A stretch of 64,000 nucleotides of DNA from NCBI GenBank assembly GCA_963702955.1, contig OY969774.1:1798001-1862000 (forward strand). Reading direction: 5' to 3'. A program made the position numbers and the translations under genes. This document shows, one piece after another, positions 23,695 to 32,198 of the stretch; the stretch's first letter is position 1; the number at the start of each line of letters is the position of its first letter. The DNA is from VRUE01 sp963702955 (GTDB lineage Bacteria; Actinomycetota; Thermoleophilia; Solirubrobacterales; 70-9). Below the pieces are notes generated by a model. It was given only the letters and a program-made list of their open reading frames with translations. It was not told the DNA's origin and did not search any database.

Positions 23695-24363
23695 ATGTCG
23701 GAGGAGCTCGATTTCGATCCTGGCACTCCGGGCGCGAGCGGGCGGCGGGAGTACGAACGGCGGCGGGCGAAGCGCGAAAGGCAGACGCGCGAGCGCCATC
23801 CGCACATCGGCGGTGCGCTGCTGAAGCTTCGGGGCGAGCCACAGCATGAGCGGGCCTGGGCGACCGGAGCTGCGGGCGAGGAGGAACTTGCGGCTTCGCT
23901 GGCCCGCCGCTGTCCGGATGTCATCGTGCTCCACGATCGCCTTTGGCTCCCCGGCACGCGAGCGAACATCGACCACGTGGCAATCGCGCCGTCCGGCGTC
24001 TACGTCATCGACGCGAAGCGCTACAAGGGGAAGGTCGAAGTCCGCAGCAAGCCGTTCTTCGGGGGGGCGAAGCTGATGATCCGCGGTCGCGACCAGACGA
24101 AGCTGATCCACGGGCTGGGCCGGCAGCGGGACGCCGTGCGCGCAGCGGTCGCGACAGTTGTGCCCGCGATCCAAGTTCAGGCCTGCCTCTGCTTCGTCGG
24201 CGGCAACGCCGACATGCCGCTGCTTCGAAAGCTCAGCATCGACGGCTATCCGCTGCTCTACCCGCGACGGCTGGCGAGGTGGCTGAACCGGCCGGGCGAG
24301 CTGGGCGATGAGGAGATGCGAGCGATCGCCGCGGCGCTGGCCCGGGCGCTGCCGCCCGCCTGA
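23695..24363 (+). CDS. NERD-domain protein (nuclease-related)
   Basis: A 222-residue protein. After a charged N-terminal segment (REYERRRAKRERQTRERHPH) comes the NERD domain: ATGAAGEEELAASLARR, DHVAIAPSGVYVIDAKRYKG (the Asp and D/E-x-K pair of the PD-(D/E)XK fold) and IRGRDQTKLIHGLGRQRDAV. ATG 23695 is preferred over an upstream GTG (23611) that would start inside the hairpin. NERD proteins are predicted nucleases found both in housekeeping and in mobile contexts; here it closes the accessory block. Catalytic residues look intact. Confidence 0.75.
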   Translation: MSEELDFDPGTPGASGRREYERRRAKRERQTRERHPHIGGALLKLRGEPQHERAWATGAAGEEELAASLARRCPDVIVLHDRLWLPGTRANIDHVAIAPSGVYVIDAKRYKGKVEVRSKPFFGGAKLMIRGRDQTKLIHGLGRQRDAVRAAVATVVPAIQVQACLCFVGGNADMPLLRKLSIDGYPLLYPRRLARWLNRPGELGDEEMRAIAAALARALPPA

Positions 24364-24426
24364 CTCGGCCCGCGGTTCCCAGCCTCCTTCCGACACCGCG
24401 GCGCCGCAGGGTTCAATATCGACACG

Positions 24427-25803
24427 ATGAAGGACATGCCCTCCTCGTTCGGCTTCACGCGAACCGGCCTCGCCAAACGCCTCGCCGCGCTCGCGGCCTG
24501 CGCCGCCACCTGGGCGCTGCTCTGCGCTCCGGCGGCGGCGGCTTCGCCTTGGACCGTCACCGAACTTGGGCTCGGCGGGGAAGAAACTCTGTTTGGGATG
24601 TCGTGTCAGGGCAGTGGGTTCTGCGTCGGGGTCGGGCAGGAAGGGGTGGTCGTGACCTCGGCCGCTCCGACCGGCGGCGCGGGGGCCTGGTCGATCTCCC
24701 ACGTCCCCCTCGCCGAAAACCTGAAGGGCAACCTGCGTGGCGTCGCCTGCCCCTCGGCTTCGCTCTGCGTCGCCGTCAACTACAGCGGCGGCGTCTACAC
24801 GACGACTGAACCTGGGGCCGGGGGCTCCGCCTGGAAGCCGACTCGGATCCCGAAAGCGAAGTCGCTGTTCGGCATCTCCTGCGTGTCGGCCTCCGATTGC
24901 GTCGTGGTCGGCTACGAAGGCCAGGTCATCACCTCCAGCAACCCGACCGGGGGCGCGAGCGCCTGGACGACCACGCGCCTCGACGAACCGCTCACCCTCC
25001 ACGCCGTCTACTGCTCGGGCGGCTCGTTCTGCGTGGCCGGCGACACGGCCGGGGACCTGGTCAGCTCGACCGCCCCCGCCGGCGGATCCTCGGCCTGGAG
25101 CATCGCGACCCAGCCCGGAGGCTCCAGCCCGGTCCTCGGCGTCGCCTGCGCCGCGACCTCGCTCTGCGTCGGCGCCAACGCCGGCGTCGTCCTCTCCTCG
25201 CTCGCCCCGACCGCGATCCCGGTCGCCTGGGCGGCCGCCGCGCTGCCGACGCGCTTCCAGGTGCTCGCCGCCTCCTGCCCGACGACGACGCTCTGCGTGC
25301 TCAGCACCAACAACGGCGAAGTCACCGTCTCGACCAACCCCGGCGGCGGCTCGGCCTTCTGGCTCAACGAACGGCTGATCCCGGGCCTGACCAACGCGCT
25401 CTTCGGCCTCTCCTGCCCCTCCGAATCGCTCTGCGTCGCCGGCGGCAAGTTCGGTCAGCTCCTCACCTCGACCGCCCCCGCCGCGACCGGGACCTCCGTC
25501 GCGCCTCCCGCGCCCCCGCCGCCGCCGGGGACCAGGCTGGTCGGGCATCGCCGCCGCACGATCCGGATCGGCGCCCGCCGCCGCGCCGTCACGGTCGGCT
25601 TCCGCTTCGCCGCGACCGGCGTCGCCACCGCCTTCCGCTGCGGGCTCGGCAGCCGTCCCGCGACCCCCTGCCGCTCGCCGAGGCGCTACCGCGTCGGCAT
25701 CGGCCGCCACGTCTTCCGGGTCCGCGCGATCGGGCCGGGCGGCGCCGACCCCACCCCCGCGTTCTTCCGCTTCCAGGTCCTGCGCAGAGGCCGGGCCCGC
25801 TAG
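24427..25803 (+). CDS. secreted repeat protein, beta-propeller-like with C-terminal Ig-like module
   Basis: A 458-residue protein with a Sec signal peptide (LAALAACAATWALLCAPAAA). It is followed by about seven repeats of 45-50 residues with the pattern G-(V/I)-x-C-x-S-x-S-L-C-V-A-V-G ... T-S-x-P-x-G-G-x-x-A-W. Each repeat carries a Cys pair (FGMSCQGSGFCVGVG, RGVACPSASLCVAVN, FGISCVSASDCVVVG), likely a disulfide per blade. A Pro-rich linker leads to an Ig-like domain (FRCGLGSRPATPC ... HVFRVRAIGPGGADPTPAFF). Probably extracellular. No enzymatic motif is seen. Its 3' end overlaps the opposite ybjQ-like gene by four bases. Confidence 0.7.
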   Translation: MKDMPSSFGFTRTGLAKRLAALAACAATWALLCAPAAAASPWTVTELGLGGEETLFGMSCQGSGFCVGVGQEGVVVTSAAPTGGAGAWSISHVPLAENLKGNLRGVACPSASLCVAVNYSGGVYTTTEPGAGGSAWKPTRIPKAKSLFGISCVSASDCVVVGYEGQVITSSNPTGGASAWTTTRLDEPLTLHAVYCSGGSFCVAGDTAGDLVSSTAPAGGSSAWSIATQPGGSSPVLGVACAATSLCVGANAGVVLSSLAPTAIPVAWAAAALPTRFQVLAASCPTTTLCVLSTNNGEVTVSTNPGGGSAFWLNERLIPGLTNALFGLSCPSESLCVAGGKFGQLLTSTAPAATGTSVAPPAPPPPPGTRLVGHRRRTIRIGARRRAVTVGFRFAATGVATAFRCGLGSRPATPCRSPRRYRVGIGRHVFRVRAIGPGGADPTPAFFRFQVLRRGRAR

Positions 25804-26132
25804 AGCTTGCGGACCTTGACGGCGGTGCCGTAGGCGCAGATCTCGGTCCAGGTGGTGCCCAGCTCGGAGGTGTCGAAGCGGAAGGCGAGGATCGCGTCGG
25901 CCCCCTTGGACCCAGCCTCCTCGACGACCCGTTCGGTCGCGTGCTCGCGGCCTTCGGCGAGCATCTTCGTCATCCCCTTCAGCTCGCCGCCGGCCAGCGA
26001 CTTCAGCGAGGCGCCGATCTGCGAGCCGAGGTTGCGCGAGCGCACCGTCAGCCCGAACACCTCCCCCAGGACCTCTTCGATCTCATACCCCGGGAGGTCG
26101 TTCATCGTCGAGATGATCACGGCGGGCAGCAT
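25800..26132 (-). CDS. YbjQ/UPF0145 family protein
   Basis: A 110-residue protein of the YbjQ (UPF0145) family, which forms pentameric rings and has been called a putative heavy-metal-binding domain. Visible family signatures are NDLPGYEIEEVLGEVFGLTV, SRNLGSQIGASLKSLAGGEL and KGADAILAFRFDTSELG. The family usually begins at IIST, so GTG 26120 (VIISTMND) may be the true start rather than ATG 26132. The cellular role is not established. Confidence 0.85.
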   Translation of the reverse strand: MLPAVIISTMNDLPGYEIEEVLGEVFGLTVRSRNLGSQIGASLKSLAGGELKGMTKMLAEGREHATERVVEEAGSKGADAILAFRFDTSELGTTWTEICAYGTAVKVRKL

Positions 26133-26142
26133 ACCCGCCGGG

Positions 26143-27705
26143 TCAGGGCCGCAGCAGGGAGACGGTCGAGTCGCCCGAGGAGGCCGCGTACAGCAGGTTG
26201 CCGGGGGCGGGGATCAGGGCGGTGGTCTTGTAGAAGCCGCTGTTGACGCCGTTCGGCGTCGCCCTGGGAAGCCGCTGGCAGGGGCCGGTGCGGGGCCTGC
26301 TCAGGTTGAGGTTGCCGGTCGCGCAGCCGCGGAAGGCGAGGGCGCCGGACTCGGGGTCGCGGTTGAACTCGGCGATGCCGTCGATGGTGCGGATCGGGGC
26401 GATCAGGGTCTTGGCGCCGGTCAGGAGCGGCGTGCGGGCGCCGGTCAGCAGGGTGGCGTGGTGGGTCCCCTTGGTCCGGTGCGAAGTCGCCGGGACCCGG
26501 GCGCAGCGGCGGCGGTTTTCGCCGTTGCTGCTGATGCAACTCGCCGCCTCGAGGGCGCCGCCGGCGCGGTTGCGCTTCAGCGCGACGATCGTCCCGTAGG
26601 TCGAGCTGACGTAGAGGAAGCGGCCGTCGGCGGTCCCGGTCATGCCCCCGGGGTTCGAGAGGGCGGCGATCGCCCCGTCGGGGTGACGACCACGGCTGCA
26701 GGGTTGGCGGTCGTCGCGGGCGCTGACGCAGCCGGCGAAGCGCAACGCGGCCGGGCCGCCGAGGGCGAAGGCGTTGACGGTTCCGGCCCGGGCCGCCGCC
26801 CCGTACAGGTACCTGCCGTCGGGCGAGAGGAACGGCGCGCCGATGCCTTCGAGGATGTTGTGGGCGCCGGGGATGTGGACGCAGCCGCCGACCCGCGTGT
26901 TGCTGCTGAGGCAGCCGGCGAACGAGAGCGCGCCGCTCGCCGGGTCGCGGTCGAACGCGGTGACGCTGCCGTCCCCCGCCGCGGTCACGTAGACGCGGCC
27001 GCCGTCGGAGTCGATCGCGATGCCGCTCGGTTCGTAGAGGCCCGACCCGTAGCCCTGCCGGGTCGCACCCGGCAGCGGCGAGCAGGCCGGCGGGCCGGAG
27101 GGCCCCGCTCCGAGGTCGCCGGTGAGGCAGCCCTGGTAGGTGAGCGCGCCGGTGAGGGGATCGCGGGCGAAGCGGGCGACGACGGAGGCGTGGAAGTTGC
27201 CGCTGACGACGTAGAGCGAGCGCCCGTCGGGGCTGGCGGCCGCCGCGGTCGGGTAGGAGATCGGGGCCTCCGCCGAGTTGGCCGTCGCTCCCGGGAGATG
27301 GGTGCAGGCGTCGAGGAAGCTGTCGCCGGTGACGCAGGCGAGGAAGGACAGGGCGCGCGAGGGCCCGAACGCGAGCTGCGCCAGGCTGCCGCCGCGGCTG
27401 CCGACGGCGTAGAGCGAGGTCCGGCTCCCCCCCGCCCCCGCCAGCGCCGTCACTTCGTCGAGCCCCGAGAACTCCGAGCCTTCGTAGCCCGCGCCGGGGA
27501 CCGTCGGGCAGCCGCGCCCGGCGGCGACCCGGCTGTTGCCGGTGATGCAGGAGAGCACGGCGACATGGAGGCTGCGGCCGGAGGAGGGCGGCCCGCCCGC
27601 CCCGCGCGCCGCGGGGGCAAGCAGAAGCGCCAGGGCAACGGCCATCGGCGCAACGCGGCGGGCAGCGAAGGGGGCGCGCTTGCGTAGTCTCAGACTCCGA
27701 GGCAC
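26143..27705 (-). CDS. secreted seven-bladed beta-propeller (lactonase/YVTN-like) protein
   Basis: A 520-residue exported protein: signal peptide MAVALALLLAPAARGAGG within the first 37 residues, then propeller repeats with DGRSLYVVSGNFHASVV, DGGRVYVTAAGDGSVTAFDR, DGRYLYGAAARAGTVNAF and DGRFLYVSSTYGTIVAL. Between blades are Cys-containing loops of the form L-x-F-x-G-C-(L/V)-S ... C. These are typical of actinobacterial lactonase-family proteins of unknown substrate, and no lactonase catalytic residues could be verified. It sits ten bases downstream of the ybjQ-like gene start, on the same strand. Confidence 0.7.
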   Translation of the reverse strand: MPRSLRLRKRAPFAARRVAPMAVALALLLAPAARGAGGPPSSGRSLHVAVLSCITGNSRVAAGRGCPTVPGAGYEGSEFSGLDEVTALAGAGGSRTSLYAVGSRGGSLAQLAFGPSRALSFLACVTGDSFLDACTHLPGATANSAEAPISYPTAAAASPDGRSLYVVSGNFHASVVARFARDPLTGALTYQGCLTGDLGAGPSGPPACSPLPGATRQGYGSGLYEPSGIAIDSDGGRVYVTAAGDGSVTAFDRDPASGALSFAGCLSSNTRVGGCVHIPGAHNILEGIGAPFLSPDGRYLYGAAARAGTVNAFALGGPAALRFAGCVSARDDRQPCSRGRHPDGAIAALSNPGGMTGTADGRFLYVSSTYGTIVALKRNRAGGALEAASCISSNGENRRRCARVPATSHRTKGTHHATLLTGARTPLLTGAKTLIAPIRTIDGIAEFNRDPESGALAFRGCATGNLNLSRPRTGPCQRLPRATPNGVNSGFYKTTALIPAPGNLLYAASSGDSTVSLLRP

Positions 27706-27745
27706 ACGAGAACTCTAAGCGGTGCTCGCGATGTCGTGACGGCGC

Positions 27746-28069
27746 TTAGGCTGGGCTCCTGGGGAGCAGGCGCTCGTCCGACTCCGCGGTCTCGGCGAGG
27801 ATCTTCATCACTTCCGCGTTGTCTTCGACGATCGAGCCGTAGAAGCGCTCGACCGGACCGCGCTTGGGCTTGCGGCTCACGAGCTTCGCGAGGCCGGCCT
27901 TTTTGAGGACGCGGACGTGATAGCTGACCGTGGCGATGTTTTTCGGCACCTGGTCCGCCAGGCCTTGCGGTGTGCGCAAGTCCTCGGACTCGATCAGGCA
28001 GCGAAGCAGCTGGCGTCGCATAACGTGTTTGAGCACCGGGAGAATGCCCCCGAGCGGTTGGTCTGCCAT
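27746..28069 (-). CDS. ArsR-type winged-helix regulator
   Basis: A 107-residue DNA-binding protein. MRRQLLRCLIESEDLRTPQG, followed by VSYHVRVLKKAGLAKLVSR and a wing with RGPVERFYG, is the standard ArsR/HTH_20 winged helix. The C-terminal helix probably dimerises. No metal-binding Cys motif (CxC) is present, so it does not look like a classical metal sensor. ATG 28069. A possible short leader peptide gene lies upstream on the same strand. Its target is unknown; the adjacent regulator at 28500 is related in fold. Confidence 0.75.
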   Translation of the reverse strand: MADQPLGGILPVLKHVMRRQLLRCLIESEDLRTPQGLADQVPKNIATVSYHVRVLKKAGLAKLVSRKPKRGPVERFYGSIVEDNAEVMKILAETAESDERLLPRSPA

Positions 28070-28281
28070 TTTGGTCGGACTCCTCGTGGTGACGGCTAAG
28101 GTTGAGTTGCGAAGTTCGAAATCGTAGACACCAGTCTCAAGAAGTCTGCGTGGTTCTTCACGTCAACTTTTCAAACCAAAGGCGCCGACTAACGGAGATC
28201 CTGCAAGCAACGGCCCTGCGACGGAGGATGGCCGGGACCGCTCGCACATAGCCGCGGGCCCGGCCTGCCTGTCTGGCTACC

Positions 28282-28341
28282 CTAGGCGGCCTTCGTGATC
28301 ATGAGAGCCGGCAGGGCGGCCTCGCTCGTCGCGAGCTTCAT
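28282..28341 (-). CDS. possible 19-residue peptide gene
   Basis: On the minus strand ATG 28341 is preceded by AAGGGGGTGAAGAG, one of the better ribosome sites in the window. It opens a frame of 19 codons (MKLATSEAALPALMITKAA) ending at TAG 28282. It lies 213 bp upstream of the ArsR-type gene on the same strand, in a stretch (28070-28499) otherwise empty. It could be a leader peptide or a small secreted or regulatory peptide. Coding cannot be proven at this length. Confidence 0.3.
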   Translation of the reverse strand: MKLATSEAALPALMITKAA

Positions 28342-28373
28342 CTCTTCACCCCCTTCCAACACGCTGGTACGCC

Positions 28374-28395
28374 GCTTGGTCTTCTCCGACCAAGC
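28374..28395. promoter_or_regulatory. perfect 8-bp inverted repeat in the regulator intergenic region
   Basis: GCTTGGTC and GACCAAGC separated by TTCTCC. It lies between the divergent ArsR-type genes at 27746 and 28500, upstream of the short peptide frame. It may be an operator or a short terminator stem. Confidence 0.4.
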
Positions 28396-28499
28396 CCGGC
28401 GTCAGGGAGTACAGAGAGATCTCAGACAGTTCCTTTACAGGAATCGCTTAGACTCCAAGTAACCGTTCTGGCAAATCAGCAAAGCACGGAGGAACCGAC

Positions 28500-29123
28500 A
28501 TGTTCGAATCGAGTGCCGGCAGCACCTCGAAGCTGCCGTTCATATTGCGGATGTCCAAACTCTTCGCCGACCCGCTGCGCATCAAGATTTTGGGCGAGCT
28601 CTCGATGAGGGACATGAGTCCGAAACAGTTCTTCGAGGAGTTCGGCGGCGGCTCGCTGTCGAGGGTCGCCCGTCACTTCAAAGCGCTCGCCGAGTACGAC
28701 TGGCTCGAGCTGGTCGACGAAAAGTCAGGCGGGGCGCGGCGGGGCGCGGTCGAGCACTTCTACCGTGCGACCGGCCCCGGAGTATTCGACGAAAGCAACT
28801 GGGCAGACCTGCCCGAGACCTTGAAGGAAATGATGACCTGGCAGGTCTTCGCGACCTATTCAGAACGCTTCAAGGAGGCGATGGAGGCCGGGACGATCGA
28901 CGCGCGCGACGAGCGGCACCTCACCTGGTCCCCCGCGCTCTACGACCAGCTCGGCTGGGAGAGGATCCTCGCCAAAACCATGGCGCTCTACGAATTCATC
29001 TCAGAGGAGCAGGAGGAGGCGAAACTGCGGATGGCCAAGTCGGGCGAGGAGCCGATTCCGGTGATCGTCGCCCTCTCGGTCTTCGAGACGCCGAAGAGCT
29101 CGGACCGGCCGAAGGCCCCCTGA
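28500..29123 (+). CDS. winged-helix transcriptional regulator (ArsR/HTH_20-like)
   Basis: A 207-residue regulator with a strong GGAGG ribosome site eight bases before ATG 28500. Residues 14-75 form a winged helix (LFADPLRIKILGELSMRDMS, then SLSRVARHFKALAEYDWLEL) with a wing ending EHFYRATG. The C-terminal 120 residues are helical with many aromatic and acidic residues (LYEFISEEQEEAKLRMAK) and probably form a ligand or dimer domain. This long-tailed type recurs as paralogues in Solirubrobacterales-like genomes (inference from memory). The stop is nine bases from that of the convergent vapC gene. Confidence 0.7.
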   Translation: MFESSAGSTSKLPFILRMSKLFADPLRIKILGELSMRDMSPKQFFEEFGGGSLSRVARHFKALAEYDWLELVDEKSGGARRGAVEHFYRATGPGVFDESNWADLPETLKEMMTWQVFATYSERFKEAMEAGTIDARDERHLTWSPALYDQLGWERILAKTMALYEFISEEQEEAKLRMAKSGEEPIPVIVALSVFETPKSSDRPKAP

Positions 29124-29132
29124 GGCATGCGG

Positions 29133-29504
29133 TCAGTAAGGCGGGCGGAGGTCGCGAAACATCGGAAAGTGCTTGAGATTGCGCGTCGCCACGGTCGCAC
29201 CTAGCTGCTCTGCCGTCGCGGCGATCGCCAGGTCGGCGACGCCGATGCCGGGGTGGCTGCGTCTCCAGCGGCGCCCGAGCTCTCCGGCGCGGCGCGCCAC
29301 GGCCGCTGTCACCGGAGCCCAATCGATCAGTGCGAACAGCTTCTCTGCAGTTTTTCGCTCTGCTGACCGCAGGCCCTGAATCACCTCGATCCGGCTGATC
29401 TCCGAGCAGGAGGGGCGATCGTCGAGACCGGCGAGGTACTCGGTCGCCGGTGTCGCGGCACGGAGATGGTCAATCAGCACACTGGTGTCGAGAACGACCC
29501 TCAA
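29133..29504 (-). CDS. vapC: VapC-type PIN-domain toxin
   Basis: A 123-residue PIN ribonuclease: D6 (VVLDTSVLIDHL), E40 (ISRIEVIQGL) and D91 (GIGVADLAIAATA) are visible. Start TTG 29504 overlaps the antitoxin stop (TTGA) and places the invariant strand at the N-terminus, which a longer in-frame start would bury. All parts are present, so it is probably functional. Confidence 0.85.
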   Translation of the reverse strand: MRVVLDTSVLIDHLRAATPATEYLAGLDDRPSCSEISRIEVIQGLRSAERKTAEKLFALIDWAPVTAAVARRAGELGRRWRRSHPGIGVADLAIAATAEQLGATVATRNLKHFPMFRDLRPPY

Positions 29505-29773
29505 GGCTCGAAACCGGAAAGACGCTCGGCGTCGCCGCGTCGAAGGCTCTCGACGTACTCGGCCCCCTCTTCGAGGTGGGATGCGATGCCGGAGGTGGCC
29601 TGCAGCGCCTTCTTCCACTGCACCTGCCACGCCGCGGCGTCTCGCTCGTCCTGTGTCAGGTATTCGTTGACGGCACGGCGAATCACCGTCGAGCGAGTGG
29701 CGCCCTCCGCGGCAGCGCGCTCATCGAGGCGAGTCGCCTGCTCGTCGTCGAGATAGATCTGGGTGCGGCGCAT
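29501..29773 (-). CDS. vapB: ribbon-helix-helix antitoxin (VapB/CopG-type)
   Basis: A 90-residue protein. MRRTQIYLDDEQATRLDERA, followed by EGATRSTVIRRAVNEYL, is a clear ribbon-helix-helix domain for operator binding. The C-terminal 45 residues (WKKALQATSGIASHLEE) would wrap the toxin. A perfect palindrome abuts its start codon. The stop overlaps the toxin TTG. Confidence 0.85.
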   Translation of the reverse strand: MRRTQIYLDDEQATRLDERAAAEGATRSTVIRRAVNEYLTQDERDAAAWQVQWKKALQATSGIASHLEEGAEYVESLRRGDAERLSGFEP

Positions 29774-29774
29774 G

Positions 29775-29790
29775 ATGTATAAGCATACAT
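29775..29790 (-). promoter_or_regulatory. vapB operator palindrome
   Basis: ATGTAT-N4-ATACAT lies one base upstream of the vapB ATG. On the minus strand it contains TTATAC, a possible -10 box. This is the expected binding site for the RHH antitoxin complex. Confidence 0.6.
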
Positions 29791-29817
29791 TGCCAGGCGA
29801 GTATCGCCTCGGCACCG

Positions 29818-31422
29818 CTAAGCGCCGACGGTGACCAGGGTGCCGATCGGCGTGTAGGGGAAGACTTCGGCCGCCTCTTCGAGTGGCATCTCGACGCAGC
29901 CGAGGCTCTGCGGGGTGCCGAAGGAGGCGCGATCGAAGGCGTGCAGGGCGTCGCCGCCGTTGAAGTAGCTGACCCACATGATCCCCGGGTCTTCGTAGTG
30001 GGAGCCGTCGGGGTTTTCGCCGCTCATCGTCGTTTCTTCGAGGTGCTCGAACACCGGGAAGGTGCCGGTTTCGGTTTCGGCGCCGGGGATGCCGGTGTTG
30101 GCGGCGCCGCTGAGGACCTGGTGGCCGTTGTGCCAGAGGGTCACCGTCTCCGGCAGCGTCTCGCTGACGTAGACGTAGCTGTAACCGGGCACGGGCTTGC
30201 GCTTGCCGGCGATCGCGTCTTCCATCAGCCGCTTCCAGACTTCCGGCCCGGCGACGCCGTCGGTTTCCATTTCGTGTTCGTCCTCGAAGCTCATCAGCGC
30301 GCCCTGGGTGATCGCGCCGGCCTGCCCCGGCGACCACTCTTCGCGCAGGCTCGCCGGCGTGTTCGGATAGCGCCAGGAGAACCTGCCGCGCGGGGGCTGG
30401 ATGGCGGCGCGCACCTGCGCTTCGGGCGTCTTCGCGACCGCCGCCCCGGCCGGCTTCCACTCGACCGGCATGTAGCCGGCCTGGGCGAGCAGCTGCTGGA
30501 GGCGCAGGGTCGAGCCCTGCGGCACCGTCCACTCGACCTCGCTCGCGCGCTTGGTCGAGCCGTCGGCCTGGATCAGCTCGACCGGCTTCGGCAGCTTCGC
30601 CGTCAGCTTCGAGTTGAAGCCGACGCCGTAGCCGCTGGGGCGGAAGAGCAGCGTGTGGCTGTCGGCCCGGCGCCAGCTTCCCGGCACTTCCGGCGTCAGC
30701 TTCGGCCGTGCCGAGCCGAGCACCTTGGCTACCGGCTTGGAGAAGGTAAGGCGCAGCGGCGTCGAGGGCGATACGTCGGCGCCCGGGGCGGGACCGGCGG
30801 CGAGGACCGGCGAACGGCTCGCCGGGAACCAGGTGACGCTCTGGAAGGATCCGAGCCGCTCCCAGGAGCGGGGGGCGGCGGCGACGACTACCGAACCCGC
30901 CGCGTGGCCGGAGCCGAGGGCGACCGAGCTGCGGGGCCGGGCGAAGCTGCGCCGGCTCAGCTCGCCGGGCTGCCCGAAGGCGACCTGACGCACCGACCGG
31001 TCGAAGGAGACCCGCGGCGTGCCGCTCTTGCCGACGGTCAGCCAGCGGGCCTTGACGTGCGCTTCGGGCGCTCGCAGCGTCAGCCGCTCGCGGTGTTCGC
31101 TGCCGGCCAGCCAACCGATCCAGCCGGGACGGCGAACGACCACTTCGACCGAGACCGGCGTGCCGGGCTCGAGCCGCCGCTTCGGCACCAGCCGGCCGTC
31201 GTGGAAGGAGACCGGAATCGGCTTTCCGTTCGGCCCCTTGGCGCTGACCCGCTCGACCGTGCCGCCGAACGCCTGCACGTCGACCCGGGCGAGCGCCGAG
31301 GAGTCGGCTTCGACGCCGGCGCCGGCGAGCGCGAACGCGGCGGCGGCGAAGGCGACGAGGAGGACGGCGAGCGCGGCCAGGGCGCCGACGAGCACACGGG
31401 TTGGACGCTTTCCCCGGATCAC
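29818..31422 (-). CDS. L,D-transpeptidase (YkuD) with membrane anchor and peptidoglycan-binding domain
   Basis: A 534-residue cell-wall enzyme. An N-terminal membrane anchor (VLVGALAALAVLLVAFAAAA) is followed by Ig-like domains (VSPSTPLRLTFSKPVAKVLG), a peptidoglycan-binding module (GAITQGALMSFEDEHEMETD, GVAGPEVWKRL) and the C-terminal YkuD domain (YVSETLPETVTLWHNG, NTGIPGAETETGTFPVFEH). The catalytic motif reads SLGC (Cys 509) instead of the usual SHGC. These enzymes make 3-3 cross-links in peptidoglycan. GTG 31422 was chosen because it precedes the anchor and avoids overlap with the XRE gene. Confidence 0.85.
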   Translation of the reverse strand: MIRGKRPTRVLVGALAALAVLLVAFAAAAFALAGAGVEADSSALARVDVQAFGGTVERVSAKGPNGKPIPVSFHDGRLVPKRRLEPGTPVSVEVVVRRPGWIGWLAGSEHRERLTLRAPEAHVKARWLTVGKSGTPRVSFDRSVRQVAFGQPGELSRRSFARPRSSVALGSGHAAGSVVVAAAPRSWERLGSFQSVTWFPASRSPVLAAGPAPGADVSPSTPLRLTFSKPVAKVLGSARPKLTPEVPGSWRRADSHTLLFRPSGYGVGFNSKLTAKLPKPVELIQADGSTKRASEVEWTVPQGSTLRLQQLLAQAGYMPVEWKPAGAAVAKTPEAQVRAAIQPPRGRFSWRYPNTPASLREEWSPGQAGAITQGALMSFEDEHEMETDGVAGPEVWKRLMEDAIAGKRKPVPGYSYVYVSETLPETVTLWHNGHQVLSGAANTGIPGAETETGTFPVFEHLEETTMSGENPDGSHYEDPGIMWVSYFNGGDALHAFDRASFGTPQSLGCVEMPLEEAAEVFPYTPIGTLVTVGA

Positions 31423-31445
31423 ACAAGAGAGGATAGGCAGGTGCG

Positions 31446-31679
31446 CTACGGATCTTCGGGATTCGGCGGAGCTTGCAGCAGAGCGAGCGGATCGACGTCG
31501 ATGCACGCGGCGATCCGCTCCACGCTCTTCAGGGTCAGGTTGCGCTCGCCGCGCTCGATGCCGCCCATGTATGTGCGATGGACGTCGAGGACGTCGGCGA
31601 AGGCCTCCTGACTGAGTCCACGAGTTTTTCTATATGCCCGCAGGTTGCGACCGACGGAGCGTTGGAGATCGCCTTCCAC
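31446..31679 (-). CDS. XRE-family helix-turn-helix regulator
   Basis: A 77-residue single-domain Cro/C1-type regulator: VGRNLRAYRKTRGLSQEAFA, DVLDVHRTYMGGIERGERNL and TLKSVERIAACIDVDPLALL. GTG 31679. It is transcribed divergently from the SnoaL-like gene and lies 23 bp upstream of the transpeptidase gene on the same strand. It has no partner domain, so it may be an autoregulator or control the transpeptidase. Confidence 0.8.
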   Translation of the reverse strand: MEGDLQRSVGRNLRAYRKTRGLSQEAFADVLDVHRTYMGGIERGERNLTLKSVERIAACIDVDPLALLQAPPNPEDP

Positions 31680-31792
31680 AGCAAAGAAAGGTCCCTCTCC
31701 GCTACTTGACGGTCTACATACCTATAAGTAGTATCGCCGCGCGGATTGAAAAGTATCGTTGAGTGTTTAGAGATCTACAAACTATCGTGTGT
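31680..31792. promoter_or_regulatory. AT-rich divergent promoter region
   Basis: This 113-bp stretch is clearly AT-richer than its surroundings (CTACATACCTATAAGTAG, TTGAAAAGTATC, TTTAGAGATCTAC). CTAC-N10-GTAG is a small dyad that the XRE protein might bind. It separates the XRE and SnoaL-like genes, which face apart. Confidence 0.45.
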
Positions 31793-32198
31793 ATGGGACG
31801 CGACGAAAGCAAGTCTGCAATTGCGGCGACACGGATGGAGTCGTCACGCCGCCTCTACACCGCCTTGAACAGCGGTGATATCGACGCCGCCCTCGCCCTG
31901 ATGTGCCCCGACGTGGACTGGGCCAACGCGGTGCAGGGAGGTCGCGAGCACGGACACGCGGCGGTCCGTCGCCACTGGGAGCAGGTCTCGGAGATGTTCG
32001 CCTTCCGCCTGATGCCGCTGCAGATGCAGACGGACCGGAAGGGTCGCGTCGTCGTCGACGCCCACCAGGCGATCCGCGACGCCGCCGGCAAGCCGCTCGC
32101 CCACCAGCGGGTGCGGCACGTCTTCACCTTTCGCGATGACCTGATCCGGCGAATGGACATCCACGAGCCGCCGCCCGGGGCGCCCCCGATGGGGAGGC

